A DNA stretch of 64,000 nt from Oceanicoccus sp. KOV_DT_Chl (GCF_900120175.1 NZ_FQLF01000002.1:2108001-2172000), one strand, 5' to 3'; positions 19,303-28,128 are shown, numbered from the stretch's first letter. Numbers and translations are program-made. The notes: a model not told the origin generated them from the sequence alone.

Positions 19303-20172
19303 TTATTCAAGCAATAAGGATTTATTAAACATCACCATTCGCGGTTCATCACTGCGCAAATCATAAATGATAACAAAGGTTGCTTGATCGTCACTATCAT
19401 TTACCTCCAATAGCCATGGCTTATCATCGATAGTGAAGGTCATTTGGCCGCGGTAGACGGTCGTTTCCATGTGGTATTGTTGGTGACCTAAATAGCTGAT
19501 AATTTCTGACGTGGTAAACGGTGTGTTGTCGATTGTACCAGCGATGTCGATATTTTTATCTTCGGCGTCGTCGGCCTTGCCGCTACTAAATAAAGCTAAT
19601 AGGCGTAAAAATTCGTCTTCCGCGACCTGTTGGTCGGTAGCCACTGAAATACCGTCTGTTGCTTCAGGTTTGCTGCTGTTAGAAAGTAACGCTTGTTCCC
19701 TGAGTAACCTTTTAAGTCGGGTTATTTCTTTTCTGGCATCTTTGTTGTTAGATAGATTTTTAACTAATTCAGGCAGATTGCTATTTAGAGCTTTGTTTAG
19801 TGCGATATCTAACGCGGTAAGCGGAGTGCTGCGCTCCTGATTAGCTAGCAACAAGCGCTGCTGGGTAATAAGTGTTGAAATATTTTCAAGCACCGTTTCC
19901 GTAACGGCAATCGAATCCTGGATGTCCAGAATATTGGCAGCGGTGGCGTCATCCGGGTTTAGGCTAAAAGCCTGTTTGGCTTGTGCCAGCTCTTTTATGT
20001 AAAGATTTTTTTCTTTACGCAACAGAAAAATATTGCGCTGATTCTCGAACAGCTGTTTGCGTGAAAAATCGACAGTATCCACTTCAGCTGCCGCTGCGGT
20101 AAGCGGGCAGGAAATTACGGCGAACAATACCGCGAATAGGCTGAATGCAATGTAGTAGGATGAAAGTGGCAT
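19303..20172 (-). CDS. Secreted coiled-coil protein of unknown function
   Basis: 289 residues. Signal peptide ends at about TAAAA/EVD (residue 29). Residues 35-125 and 140-170 are predicted by eye to be coiled coil (leucine/charged heptads such as KNLYIKELAQAKQ and ITRLKRLLREQ). The C-terminal 90 residues are beta-rich (YHMETTVYRGQMTFTIDDKPWLLEV). Probably periplasmic. Convergent with the 11-mer repeat gene (5-base gap). No family recognised. Confidence 0.65.
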   Translation of the reverse strand: MPLSSYYIAFSLFAVLFAVISCPLTAAAAEVDTVDFSRKQLFENQRNIFLLRKEKNLYIKELAQAKQAFSLNPDDATAANILDIQDSIAVTETVLENISTLITQQRLLLANQERSTPLTALDIALNKALNSNLPELVKNLSNNKDARKEITRLKRLLREQALLSNSSKPEATDGISVATDQQVAEDEFLRLLALFSSGKADDAEDKNIDIAGTIDNTPFTTSEIISYLGHQQYHMETTVYRGQMTFTIDDKPWLLEVNDSDDQATFVIIYDLRSDEPRMVMFNKSLLLE

Positions 20173-20261
20173 ATTTGTAATTATACGGTCATAGATGTTT
20201 TATTATGTCATAAAAATAATTGACCAGTTTAACTCTGTTCATAATAAGGTAAAAAATCGGT

Positions 20262-21107
20262 ATGGAAACTTCAATGAGGCAAAATAAGAAATGGTCTGCT
20301 GCCCAGTGCCTGGCATTAGTGGAGCAATCCCCACAAGCTGTGGCGGCTCATGATGAATCTGCCTGGATGGCAATCTTTGCAAATCAGAATACGGTGGAAG
20401 ATCCGGTAGGGTCAGCGCCTCATCACAGTAACCGTGAGGGGGCGGCGGGCTTTGAGCCATTACATCGCTTTTATCAAACCTTTATTGCCGCGAATAAGAT
20501 TAGCTTTCAAGTGCGGCAGGATATTGTCTGTGGTTTGTGGGTGATGCGTGATTTAACCATCACTATCGAGATGGTGGCACGATTTAAAATAGCAGTGCCA
20601 ATGCACCTTTTGTATGAGCTCGAGGAACAAGGGGGGGAGCTAAAAATACGTCGGCTGGCAGCACACTGGGAGCTGCGGCCAATGCTGGGCCGACAGTTAA
20701 AGGGAGGGTGGCGCGGTCTGGTGGCGGGCACGCTTGCTGGGTGGCGGCTACTGCGTTATTTGGGTATTAGTGGCACTATCGGATTTAGTCAGGCCTTAAG
20801 CAGTGTAGGTGAACCGGGTAAGCAGCAAGTTATTGAATTGCTTGCCTCCTTTAATGAACAGCAACTAACATCCGTGGCTAACTGGCGTTGTCTGGTGGCA
20901 GCGAAAGAGTCTCCCGAATTATTAACGGCAGCCCATTTATCGGTAGAAAAAGTATTGGCAGCGGGGTTGAACGTCACCGCCAGTTGTCAGCTGCAGCAAA
21001 ATGATCAGAGTTTTGAAGGGGTAATGTTGGTGACGTTTAGTAAGGATCATCAACGGATTGAAACAGTGTTGTTGATGCTTGATAGTACTAGCGCAAACAT
21101 TACCTGA
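20262..21107 (+). CDS. NTF2/SnoaL-like domain protein
   Basis: 281 residues, soluble. The N-terminal part (about 15-135) has the ketosteroid-isomerase/SnoaL look: W(M)AIFANQNTVEDPVGS followed by a GAAGFEPLHRFYQTFI helix. Residues 160-280 may be a second similar fold (IELLASFNEQQL, then CQLQQNDQSFEGVMLVTF). Catalysis cannot be inferred. It is transcribed away from the preceding gene and is followed by a weak AT-rich hairpin with a T run (21287-21306). Confidence 0.6.
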   Translation: METSMRQNKKWSAAQCLALVEQSPQAVAAHDESAWMAIFANQNTVEDPVGSAPHHSNREGAAGFEPLHRFYQTFIAANKISFQVRQDIVCGLWVMRDLTITIEMVARFKIAVPMHLLYELEEQGGELKIRRLAAHWELRPMLGRQLKGGWRGLVAGTLAGWRLLRYLGISGTIGFSQALSSVGEPGKQQVIELLASFNEQQLTSVANWRCLVAAKESPELLTAAHLSVEKVLAAGLNVTASCQLQQNDQSFEGVMLVTFSKDHQRIETVLLMLDSTSANIT

Positions 21108-21430
21108 AAAATATCACTGGCGATCGGTGTCCATTGTTAGGGTAAAGTAGTCATTGCTCATTTTATTTTTTAAACAAATAGTAGGTCGCTATTTAACCCG
21201 AAGCGGACATCAACCCTAACGGTTTAATTTAGCTTCCCATGATTGTTGTTAAACCATCGCGGACATTCCTGCCTTTAACCCTTTTCAGTGAAATATTCAC
21301 TTTTTTCTACAAAGTGACGGAAAACCTTACAAAACCGGTTTGACTGACTGTTTTGTTGAGTGAGATTATCGCCACACAAAAAAGCAACAGCTAAGAATCA
21401 TTGAAAAATAACAATTATTAAGGATGTACC
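21108..21430. other. Intergenic region with degenerate GCGGACAT repeats
   Basis: No gene. It contains a weak terminator-like hairpin AGTGAA/TTCACT with a T run at 21287-21306, and two copies of the motif AACC(C)..GCGGACAT at 21195-21209 and 21252-21267, half-units of the degenerate intergenic repeat that recurs up to 25.75 kb. Confidence 0.5.
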
Positions 21431-21991
21431 ATGAAGTTATCAGCCTTTTTCCAACAGCTTTCATCAAGCCTAGTACTATTGGTCGTCTGCTCAACAGCGA
21501 GCGCTGCGTTAATTCCTGTCAACCTGGCTATGCAGGGTACTGTTAGCCAAGAAAGCAATCCTTCTTTTTTAACTGAAACTCAAACGGGTGGTGGAACAGG
21601 TTTTTATGACACAGAAAATGATGTGCTGTCCTACACCTATGCTATTACTGCTGTAACTGACATTTATGAATACGATCTGACAGGCAATTCTACACTAATA
21701 ACAGCAACTGGGGCTGGTATTGGAGCCTATACCAGCTGTACCAATGTTCGTGACGACTACCAGATAAATATTTGTTCATACTTTTCAATCGGTACTGATA
21801 CCCCGTTTCAACTCTCAACATCCAATATTGACGAGAATGGTAATGGCATATTAATTTTTGACTTTACTACATCCGATGACGTTCATTATGACATTGCCTA
21901 TACGGTTACCAGTGCAGTACCTGTACCGGCGGCCGCATGGTTATTTGGTTCCGGGCTAGTTGGTCTGGTTGGGCTCAAGCGTAAAAAGTAA
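21431..21991 (+). CDS. PEP-CTERM sorting-domain protein 1
   Basis: Secreted protein of unknown function, 186 residues, expected to be processed by an exosortase not present in this window. Signal peptide to about TASA/ALIPVN; beta-rich body; C-terminal sorting signal VPVPAAAWLFGSGLVGLVG then LKRKK, i.e. VPxPAA motif, transmembrane stretch and basic tail. AAGGA precedes the ATG by 7 bases. First of four such genes in 4.2 kb; A+T-rich relative to the housekeeping genes around it. Confidence 0.85.
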   Translation: MKLSAFFQQLSSSLVLLVVCSTASAALIPVNLAMQGTVSQESNPSFLTETQTGGGTGFYDTENDVLSYTYAITAVTDIYEYDLTGNSTLITATGAGIGAYTSCTNVRDDYQINICSYFSIGTDTPFQLSTSNIDENGNGILIFDFTTSDDVHYDIAYTVTSAVPVPAAAWLFGSGLVGLVGLKRKK

Positions 21992-22291
21992 TCAGTTTTG
22001 CTAATGTACTAGAATGGCTCCTTCGCTACCTTTTTTATTCTGGCTAATGTCCGTTATTGACACGGAGCTGAGGTGAGAAATAGTGAAAACGTTAGGTGTG
22101 ATGGCAGCTTTTGAATTAAGATCTGTCGCTATCTTGAATTTAGTTTACATGTAAGTGAAAAAGAACTTTTTCGGGAGTTGTTGACCCGTAGCGGACATAA
22201 ATAAGGGCGCATTGAGATTGACCAACAAAGATACAAGCAGGATAATAAGCACTAATAATAAAAACTAATTATCTCGAATAAGGATTTTTCA
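21992..22291. other. Intergenic region with two degenerate repeats
   Basis: 300 bases without a gene. AATGTCCGTTATTGACACG at 22046-22064 and TTGACCCGTAGCGGACATA at 22181-22199 are opposite half-units of the intergenic repeat family. A T-rich stretch at 22030-22038 may end the upstream transcript, but without a clear stem. Confidence 0.45.
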
Positions 22292-23152
22292 ATGTTAAAG
22301 CAATTTATGGTGCTTTTGACTTTATTATTTTCTGTTTCAACAAGTGCAGAAATACTCAAAGCGTTTGGCAGTGGCAATAACACCTTTTTTTCCTTTGATC
22401 CCAACACGGCCGATCTTACCTTAATTAAAAATCAGGGCTATTATGCGATGGACTTTGCTCCCGATGGTAGCCTTTATGCAGTAGATAGGGCTGAAAACTC
22501 TTTCTATCAACTTGCAGAAGATGGATCACGTACTCACTTAACCGATGTTGGCTACGATGACTGGGGTGGTGGATTTACTGTTTCTAATGATGGTCAGTAC
22601 GCATACTGGTCTAATAGAGCCTCACTCTCTGATAATTCAAGCCTTCTTTATCGAATGAACCTTTCTGGTGGCCCTGTTGAAAGCTTAGGGGCTATCAATG
22701 GAATCCTTGGTGTTAGCGATATTGAATTTGGCTATGATGGAACACTTTACGCAATGTCGGGTATGAATGTTTCGCCGGATGGAGCGCTTTACTCTATCGA
22801 TCTTAATACCATGCTAGGCACTAAAGTCAGCTTAGACTATTTAGGGCTAAAGGATTATTTAGGTAGAGATGTTGGTAGTAATACACTTATTACAAGTCTT
22901 AACGCCACAGCTGGCGGAATGAATATGCTTGTTAAGCCGGAGAACGACCCAAATAGAAGTTATTATATGGGTACAATTGATCTTGAAACGGGTGAAGGAA
23001 GCTTTGATTATTCAAAGCGAGTTACTCTAAATGGAGGCAGTTATACTGCCGGAATTGACGTGGCATTTTTGACACCAGTACCTGTTCCAGCCGCTGCATG
23101 GCTATTTGGCTCAGCATTGATTGGTTTGGTTGGGGCTAAGCGTAAGAAATAA
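22292..23152 (+). CDS. PEP-CTERM sorting-domain protein 2, propeller-like
   Basis: 286 residues. Signal peptide ends at about STSA/EILKAF. The body has repeated blade-like strands (NTFFSFDPNTADLTLI, MDFAPDGSLYAVD, LYRMNLSGGPVESLG, IEFGYDGTLYAMSG, ALYSIDLNTMLGTKV), so a beta-propeller is likely. The C terminus VPVPAAAWLFGSALIGLVG plus AKRKK is the PEP-CTERM signal. AAGGA lies 7 bases before the ATG. Followed by a strong terminator. Extracellular or surface role unknown. Confidence 0.85.
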   Translation: MLKQFMVLLTLLFSVSTSAEILKAFGSGNNTFFSFDPNTADLTLIKNQGYYAMDFAPDGSLYAVDRAENSFYQLAEDGSRTHLTDVGYDDWGGGFTVSNDGQYAYWSNRASLSDNSSLLYRMNLSGGPVESLGAINGILGVSDIEFGYDGTLYAMSGMNVSPDGALYSIDLNTMLGTKVSLDYLGLKDYLGRDVGSNTLITSLNATAGGMNMLVKPENDPNRSYYMGTIDLETGEGSFDYSKRVTLNGGSYTAGIDVAFLTPVPVPAAAWLFGSALIGLVGAKRKK

Positions 23153-23171
23153 ATTTTGATTTGTTTAATTA

Positions 23172-23199
23172 AAAGGCCCCTTAATCGGGGCCTTTTTTT
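23172..23199 (+). terminator. Terminator after PEP-CTERM gene 2
   Basis: AAAGGCCCC / GGGGCCTTT stem around TTAATC, followed by a T7 run. Confidence 0.88.
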
Positions 23200-23206
23200 G
23201 TGCCTG

Positions 23207-23276
23207 CTAATGTCTCTTAATGGCACAGAAGCGTACATCGCTCCTGATTGCGCCCCTGGTCGCTACCTGACCCATT
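23207..23276. repeat. Dispersed repeat, copy 1 (inverted relative to copy at 46028)
   Basis: 23221-23276, read on the minus strand, matches 46028-46083 with 53 of 56 positions identical. Its left end also continues into a degenerate unit of the local inverted repeat (AATGTCTCTTAATGGCACAGAAGCGTACATC). Confidence 0.8.
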
Positions 23277-23382
23277 GCTGACCATACAGTTTCGCTGTTC
23301 AAGGATGGATTGGCTTTTAGAAAGTTGAAGCAGTTGATACAATTCAGGCTCAATAACTATAAAAACTTAGGCAGACCTTAAC

Positions 23383-24075
23383 GTGGCACTCCCCTTTTCA
23401 TACCTATTTGCCCTATTAATTTCTATATCTGTTACTGCTTGTGGTGGTGGCGGAGACAGCCCTACTCCTTCACAAACTGATGAGATAGTTTTTGACCCCT
23501 TGGCCGAAGTCAGCGCTACAGGACCATATGTATCAGCAATAATAACTTTTGAAAGTTTACCTTCGTCTATAGATGTTAATTATCCTGAGACTCTTCCTGA
23601 GACTGGTACAGGTCGCATAGAGTATTCATTTGAAATAATTTTTGATGTTGATAATGACATGAGGGTTAGCGAGGGTGATATTAAATTTTACACTTACCAT
23701 GCAAAAGAAGAGGGTGATTTACCCAAAAGCGTTAGTTTTGATAGTTTTTCAGATCAAGATGTCTTGAGATATGAGGGAGATAATAGATGGATAGGAACAA
23801 GGGGAGGCATGGAAATTCAAGTAATAAATAATGACTTGGTTTTTAAGGTACCTGTATCAATACAGGAGGGATTAGATAAAATCTCAGAATACACACAAAT
23901 TCGAGCGAAGCTAAATATTGCTATTCCATCTTTAAATACACGAGACTACTTTCCAACCAGTACAGACTTTACCCAGTCACAAAGTAATTTTAGCCTTCTA
24001 GATGAAGTTGGTGAAAATCCATCACCTGATTTTTTAGATATTAGCGAAATATCTATAGTCTTTTCTGAAGAGTAA
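23383..24075 (+). CDS. Lipoprotein of unknown function
   Basis: 230 residues. Signal peptide with lipobox SVTAC then a GGGGDS linker, typical of marine gammaproteobacterial outer-membrane lipoproteins. The body is beta-rich and acidic and no family is recognised. The start is GTG at 23383 with no clear ribosome-binding site. Codon use is A+T-rich like the flanking PEP-CTERM genes, suggesting the whole patch has a common accessory origin. Confidence 0.65.
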   Translation: MALPFSYLFALLISISVTACGGGGDSPTPSQTDEIVFDPLAEVSATGPYVSAIITFESLPSSIDVNYPETLPETGTGRIEYSFEIIFDVDNDMRVSEGDIKFYTYHAKEEGDLPKSVSFDSFSDQDVLRYEGDNRWIGTRGGMEIQVINNDLVFKVPVSIQEGLDKISEYTQIRAKLNIAIPSLNTRDYFPTSTDFTQSQSNFSLLDEVGENPSPDFLDISEISIVFSEE

Positions 24076-24111
24076 GTGTTAAGAGGCGGGGCCCAACCAG
24101 AATTTTTTTGC

Positions 24112-24143
24112 GAATGACTGCTTTTGACCCTTAGCTGCCATTT
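24112..24143. repeat. Degenerate intergenic inverted repeat
   Basis: AATGACTGCTTTTGACCC followed by TTAGCTGCCATT: two imperfect arms (AATG.C.GCT / AGC.G.CATT). It is the most complete local copy of the repeat family. Confidence 0.55.
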
Positions 24144-24207
24144 ACAATGTTCAGTATTAATGGCACGCTAGTGGTATAAATATAATAATCGTAATGGAGT
24201 ACTTCCT

Positions 24208-24828
24208 ATGAAATTAATAATAATCTTATGTTTTTCAGCACTAATAAGCTCATTATCTCATTCGGAATTCATTAATAATGGATACTATACAAATGACTCA
24301 GAGACATCGTTAAATTGGCTGCATTTAGATATAACAGCAGGGTTAAGCGTTGATCAAGTGTATGTGGAAATAGGTGCGGGTGGCCAATTTGAGGGGTGGA
24401 GATATGCGACATTACTTGAAGCTCAGAGTATATTATTAATATCAGGCTTAAATTCTGATTATGGAGATGAGAATCCTCCAACCTCTATTAGAAATGGTAT
24501 TGACAACCTTGGAAACAATTTTGGGTTTACCTTTCAAAATATATCTTCAACATCTAATGGGGCTAGTGCATATGGATTTATAGGAGATTCGGCATCAGTA
24601 AGTGCGCAAGTATATCTTGGAGGTAACTATCTCTACGATAAAGGTGGTAATGATTTTGCTCTAGTTAGTTTTTCTGGATCATCATCACGATCTAAAGATT
24701 ATATAGATTCGACCTATGGCCATTTTCTTGTGAGAAGCTCAACGCCATCTCCTGTACCTGTTCCCACCGCGGCTTGGTTATTTTGCTCAGCATTGATTGG
24801 TTTAGCTGGAATTAAATGTAAGAAGTAA
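24208..24828 (+). CDS. PEP-CTERM sorting-domain protein 3
   Basis: 206 residues. Signal peptide to about LSHS/EFINN. The segment LNWLHLDITAGLSVDQV followed by GGQFEGWRYATLLEAQ is a pattern I know from other gammaproteobacterial PEP-CTERM proteins. The C-terminal signal is VPVPTAAWLFCSALIGLAG with IKCKK: an Arg has become Cys and a Gly has become Cys, so sorting may be weaker. A terminator follows. Confidence 0.82.
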   Translation: MKLIIILCFSALISSLSHSEFINNGYYTNDSETSLNWLHLDITAGLSVDQVYVEIGAGGQFEGWRYATLLEAQSILLISGLNSDYGDENPPTSIRNGIDNLGNNFGFTFQNISSTSNGASAYGFIGDSASVSAQVYLGGNYLYDKGGNDFALVSFSGSSSRSKDYIDSTYGHFLVRSSTPSPVPVPTAAWLFCSALIGLAGIKCKK

Positions 24829-24845
24829 CTTTAAAAGGGTTAGAT

Positions 24846-24871
24846 TAAGGCTCTTTTTATGGAGCCTTTTT
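24846..24871 (+). terminator. Terminator after PEP-CTERM gene 3
   Basis: AAGGCTC / GAGCCTT stem, loop TTTTTATG, then TTTTT. Confidence 0.75.
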
Positions 24872-24880
24872 AAATTCTGC

Positions 24881-24957
24881 TAATGACTGTTGTTGGCACT
24901 ACAGGGTCTATTGATACGTTGTTATCGCGATAGTCGCAACCGAAAGCAGACGTAATT
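24881..24957. repeat. Degenerate intergenic repeat half-units
   Basis: AATGACTGTTGTTGGCAC at 24882-24899 and CAACCGAAAGCAGACGTAAT at about 24937-24956 are the opposite arms of the same repeat family, separated by about 37 bases. Confidence 0.45.
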
Positions 24958-25027
24958 GATTTGAGGTCGACTAGATCTTCGCTATAATAAATGGTTGCTT
25001 ATACTAATAATAAATGAGGATATATGA

Positions 25028-25609
25028 ATGAAAAAATCAGCATTAGCTTCGGCTAGATTAATTTTTTTATTGATTTTAAGTCAGTCTACGCTAGCAAAAG
25101 TAGTAACTTGGTCAGGGATCGTGGAATCTATTCAAGAAAACGAAAGAGTTATAACTTTTGATTTTGCACCAGCCTCATCCGAATATGGATATATAAATTT
25201 TCTGACATATGATACAGAATCGTCCAAGCTAGATATAACCATCGATTGGTATAGAAGAAATGAATATGGGTATGTTTTGTATGATGAGAAAATCACAGAA
25301 GAAATACATGTTGGTGACGCAACTAGCCCAGCGGATAGCGGTATAAGGCAGGTAGTAAGCTGTATATCAAGTTCTGGTTATTGCGATTACTTAAATTATG
25401 GCCCCACTGATTTTGGATTGGTTGATTTTTACATTAACATAGATGAAGTAACTATGTCCTTAAGTGCCAATGGACCTGTATCTAGAGAAGGAGGTTGGCC
25501 CTCTGCGACCTCTAATACTGAGTTATATTTTGTCTTGCCTATACCCGCTGCAGCATGGCTGTTTAGCTCTGCTCTAATTGGTCTAGTGGGGTTTAAGCGC
25601 AAGAAATAA
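25028..25609 (+). CDS. PEP-CTERM sorting-domain protein 4
   Basis: 193 residues. Signal peptide to about QSTLA/KVVTWSG; beta-rich body with no recognised domain, rich in Tyr and Ser; C terminus LPIPAAAWLFSSALIGLVG then FKRKK is the sorting signal. GAGGA lies 7 bases before the ATG at 25028. A terminator follows. No exosortase lies nearby. Confidence 0.83.
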   Translation: MKKSALASARLIFLLILSQSTLAKVVTWSGIVESIQENERVITFDFAPASSEYGYINFLTYDTESSKLDITIDWYRRNEYGYVLYDEKITEEIHVGDATSPADSGIRQVVSCISSSGYCDYLNYGPTDFGLVDFYINIDEVTMSLSANGPVSREGGWPSATSNTELYFVLPIPAAAWLFSSALIGLVGFKRKK

Positions 25610-25630
25610 CATACCTCTAAGTTTATCTGC

Positions 25631-25655
25631 AAGGCTATTTCGGTAGCCTTTTTTA
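25631..25655 (+). terminator. Terminator after PEP-CTERM gene 4
   Basis: AAGGCTA / TAGCCTT stem, loop TTTCGG, then TTTT. Confidence 0.8.
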
Positions 25656-25661
25656 TTCTTC

Positions 25662-25750
25662 TTTGGTCCGCTTTTGGCACATTTCGACAATTATAAATTT
25701 TAGCTTCATCGAATTATCTGGTCCGTTTTTAACCATATAGCAGACTGTAT
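25662..25750. repeat. Two degenerate intergenic repeats
   Basis: TGGTCCGCTTTTGGCACATTT at 25664 and TGGTCCGTTTTTAACCATATAGCAGACTGTA (about 25719-25749) are diverged copies of the TGTCCGCTTTTGGC.../GCGGACA repeat seen after each PEP-CTERM gene. Confidence 0.5.
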
Positions 25751-25831
25751 GACCCGGTTCGGTCTGTATCTTAATTTATATCAGACTGAATGTAAGTCAC
25801 TACGGGGATTTCCCTCATGGCCTATAGACAC

Positions 25832-26329
25832 TTAATGGTGATGTCCCCCAACACCATGGGCGTGACCGTGCGCTATTTCATCCTGAGTGCCATCACGGAC
25901 TGCCATAATTTCTACATCAAAACGAATATCCTGACCGGCTAGTGGGTGATTTAAATCAATGTCTACACTGAACTTTCCGACCTTAATGACAGTAGCGGTG
26001 CGACGGCCTTGTTCGGTATCGATACGAACAATTTGGCCGGGTTTTAGCTTGCCTTCATGCTTTAGATATTTTGCTGAGATTCGGTCTTTTTTGTTCTCAT
26101 CACGAAGGCCATAAGCCATTACCGCCGCTAAATTAATAGTAAAGCTATCACCTACCGCTTTGCCCATCATGGCCTGTTCGACACTTGGCAACACATTGTC
26201 TGCACCGACTAAAAATAAGGTGGGTTCGCCATCGCGGGTGGTTTCAAGTTGCTCATTGGCACTGTTGAATAGGGTGTAATGAAATGAGACGACTTTGTTG
26301 GCACTGATTTTTTCGCTGCTATCACTCAT
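25832..26329 (-). CDS. slyD: FKBP-type peptidyl-prolyl isomerase SlyD
   Basis: Cytoplasmic prolyl isomerase and chaperone, also a nickel-handling metallochaperone. 165 residues. FKBP part with VVSFHYTLFNS, inserted IF chaperone domain (about 80-125), then the conserved DIDLNHPLAGQDIRFDVEI. The C-terminal tail is His-rich (HGHAHGVGGHHH) but much shorter than that of E. coli SlyD and without the Cys. Stands alone on the minus strand. Confidence 0.93.
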   Translation of the reverse strand: MSDSSEKISANKVVSFHYTLFNSANEQLETTRDGEPTLFLVGADNVLPSVEQAMMGKAVGDSFTINLAAVMAYGLRDENKKDRISAKYLKHEGKLKPGQIVRIDTEQGRRTATVIKVGKFSVDIDLNHPLAGQDIRFDVEIMAVRDGTQDEIAHGHAHGVGGHHH

Positions 26330-26467
26330 GCTGTGGCTCGTTAGGTGGTTATGGGGTGGTCAAAATGGGCGGCTATCTTAATACCAAAGTGAGTGTTGCA
26401 CAACTTGACCTGTGCATCAGGGTCGTGAGCTAATAGCTGACAATCGTTAAGCATAAGAGTGTCACCT

Positions 26468-26650
26468 GTGGCCGATATACTCCCTTTTAAACCGCGCGCG
26501 AAAGCGGCAAAACCCAAGCAAACGCTGTGTAAAAACGGACACCATAAATGGAAGGTAGTGAGCTCGCAGCAGTTTGATGTTAAGCAAGGGCGGTTAGTCA
26601 CAACCTCAGAGTGTACTCGCTGCGGTAAGCGCAAGGTGCAGGCATTATAG
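26468..26650 (+). CDS. Small zinc-ribbon-like protein
   Basis: About 60 residues. CKNGHHKW and CTRCGKRK give a CxxxHH...CxxC pattern able to bind zinc; between them the segment QFDVKQGRLVT is conserved in small proteins I recall from pseudomonads. Two GTG starts are possible: 26468 (AAGAG 8 bases before, giving MADILPFKP) and 26459. It ends in a bidirectional terminator shared with the mechanosensitive channel gene. Function unknown. Confidence 0.65.
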   Translation: MADILPFKPRAKAAKPKQTLCKNGHHKWKVVSSQQFDVKQGRLVTTSECTRCGKRKVQAL

Positions 26651-26658
26651 ACGTTCTC

Positions 26659-26704
26659 CGTAGTATAAAAAAACCCGGCATTTGCCGGGTTTTTTTATAC
26701 TACG
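26659..26704. terminator. Bidirectional terminator, perfect 22-bp palindrome
   Basis: Arms CGTAGTATAAAAAAACCCGG(CA) are perfectly complementary over 22 bases around a TT centre; the CCCGGCA/TGCCGGG core has seven A on one side and seven T on the other, so it can end both converging transcripts. Confidence 0.92.
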
Positions 26705-26714
26705 TTGGTTGTTT

Positions 26715-28085
26715 TTAAGTACTGCTGGATTTAATAGCCAGTTCGCCGGCAGTAAATAAATGGACATCCCGCTGCGGGAAAGGAATTGAAATTCCTTGTG
26801 CATCAAATTCCCGTTTAACGGTTTCAGTGACATCCCAATAAACATCCCAGTAGTCTTCTGTTTTTACCCAGGGGCGACAGATAAGATTGACTGAAGAGTC
26901 GGCCAGCTCGTGCACGCGTACGCGTGCTTCCGGCTCGTCTAATACCATGGGGTGATCGTTTAGTATATTGAGTAAAATATTTTTTGCTACTGCGAAGTCT
27001 TCATTATAAGCAATGCCAAATATCATATCGATGCGGCGCTGGCTACTGCCAGTAATATTGGTGATGGCATCTCCCCAGACACTGTTATTAGGTATCATGA
27101 TTAGCTGGTTGTCCAAGGTTTTTATGGTGGTCGAGAGTAATGTCATGGAGTCAACCTGGCCAGTAACACTTCCCACTTTAATCACATCACTCACGTCATA
27201 AGGACGGTAAATTAAAATCAGTACGCCGCTGGCAAAATTACTCAACGTACCTTGCAAGGCTAAACCAACTACCAGTCCTGCCGCACCGATCAGCGCTAGC
27301 ATTGGGCCGATATCGACATCTAGTAAAGTCAGCGACATGATAGTACCGATAATCAATACGGTACGTCGCGCTGCCACTTTAATAAAAGATTCTAATAATA
27401 CAGATACTTTGCTGCTGGTAGAGATTCTGTCAGCAAGCTTGGTAGCGAGATTGGCTAAAAGAATCACAAACACCATAGCGACAAAAAACTTTATAAAGTT
27501 TTCCAGTAGTAAGACGCCGCCTTCCTCTGATCTCATCCAGGAGGTGATGGCCAGCATGGCTGTTGAGGAATTGGAGATATCAACTTTGACACCAGAGACT
27601 GCGTCTGCGTAAAGTCGAAGCTCACTGGGGTCGCCGCCTTTTTTTTCCCAGGCGGCTAACACGATATTTAAACGGTTGATGATGGCGCTTTGTTCAAGGC
27701 CGCCTTGAGTGATTTCGCCAGCTAGCTGCTCTTTTTTATTATTGGTGAGGTCGAGTGTTTCAGTCAGATTTTGCTGTGCAACCGGGTCCTTGCTATTAAG
27801 TGACTTGTCGAGTTTGGAGGCACTACGCCCAAGTTTGTTTGCGAGTATTTGTTCCTGTGAAATCTTTGTGACGTGTTGCTTGAGCAACTGTTGCCAGGCA
27901 TTGGCTTCAATCTCTAGTTCAGATATAGATAAAGGCAGTACCAGTAATTCCAGGTCTTCCGTAGCGATGGTTGCATCGCCGGTTGTGGTGGCCTCATAGC
28001 ATAGCGCATTGGCGCTAAAAAAAGTGGCGATCAACAGATAAAACAAAGAATAGAAAAATTTGAAGTGAACTATACGATACGGCAT
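26715..28085 (-). CDS. MscS-family mechanosensitive ion channel
   Basis: Inner-membrane channel for osmotic downshock, 456 residues. Signal peptide to about NALCYE, then a periplasmic helical domain (30-165) and three or four membrane helices. The MscS pore helix has LVVGLALQGTLSNFASGV, then IYRPYDVSDVIKVGSVTGQV, the beta domain signature. The extended N-terminal domain makes it longer than E. coli MscS (286) and closer to mid-size YnaI/YbdG-type channels. Upstream of it on the same strand lies a solute-binding protein gene. Confidence 0.92.
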   Translation of the reverse strand: MPYRIVHFKFFYSLFYLLIATFFSANALCYEATTTGDATIATEDLELLVLPLSISELEIEANAWQQLLKQHVTKISQEQILANKLGRSASKLDKSLNSKDPVAQQNLTETLDLTNNKKEQLAGEITQGGLEQSAIINRLNIVLAAWEKKGGDPSELRLYADAVSGVKVDISNSSTAMLAITSWMRSEEGGVLLLENFIKFFVAMVFVILLANLATKLADRISTSSKVSVLLESFIKVAARRTVLIIGTIMSLTLLDVDIGPMLALIGAAGLVVGLALQGTLSNFASGVLILIYRPYDVSDVIKVGSVTGQVDSMTLLSTTIKTLDNQLIMIPNNSVWGDAITNITGSSQRRIDMIFGIAYNEDFAVAKNILLNILNDHPMVLDEPEARVRVHELADSSVNLICRPWVKTEDYWDVYWDVTETVKREFDAQGISIPFPQRDVHLFTAGELAIKSSST

Positions 28086-28128
28086 GGATTTACGTTCCTG
28101 AAAATAAGAGTTGGAAAAGTTGACAAAG

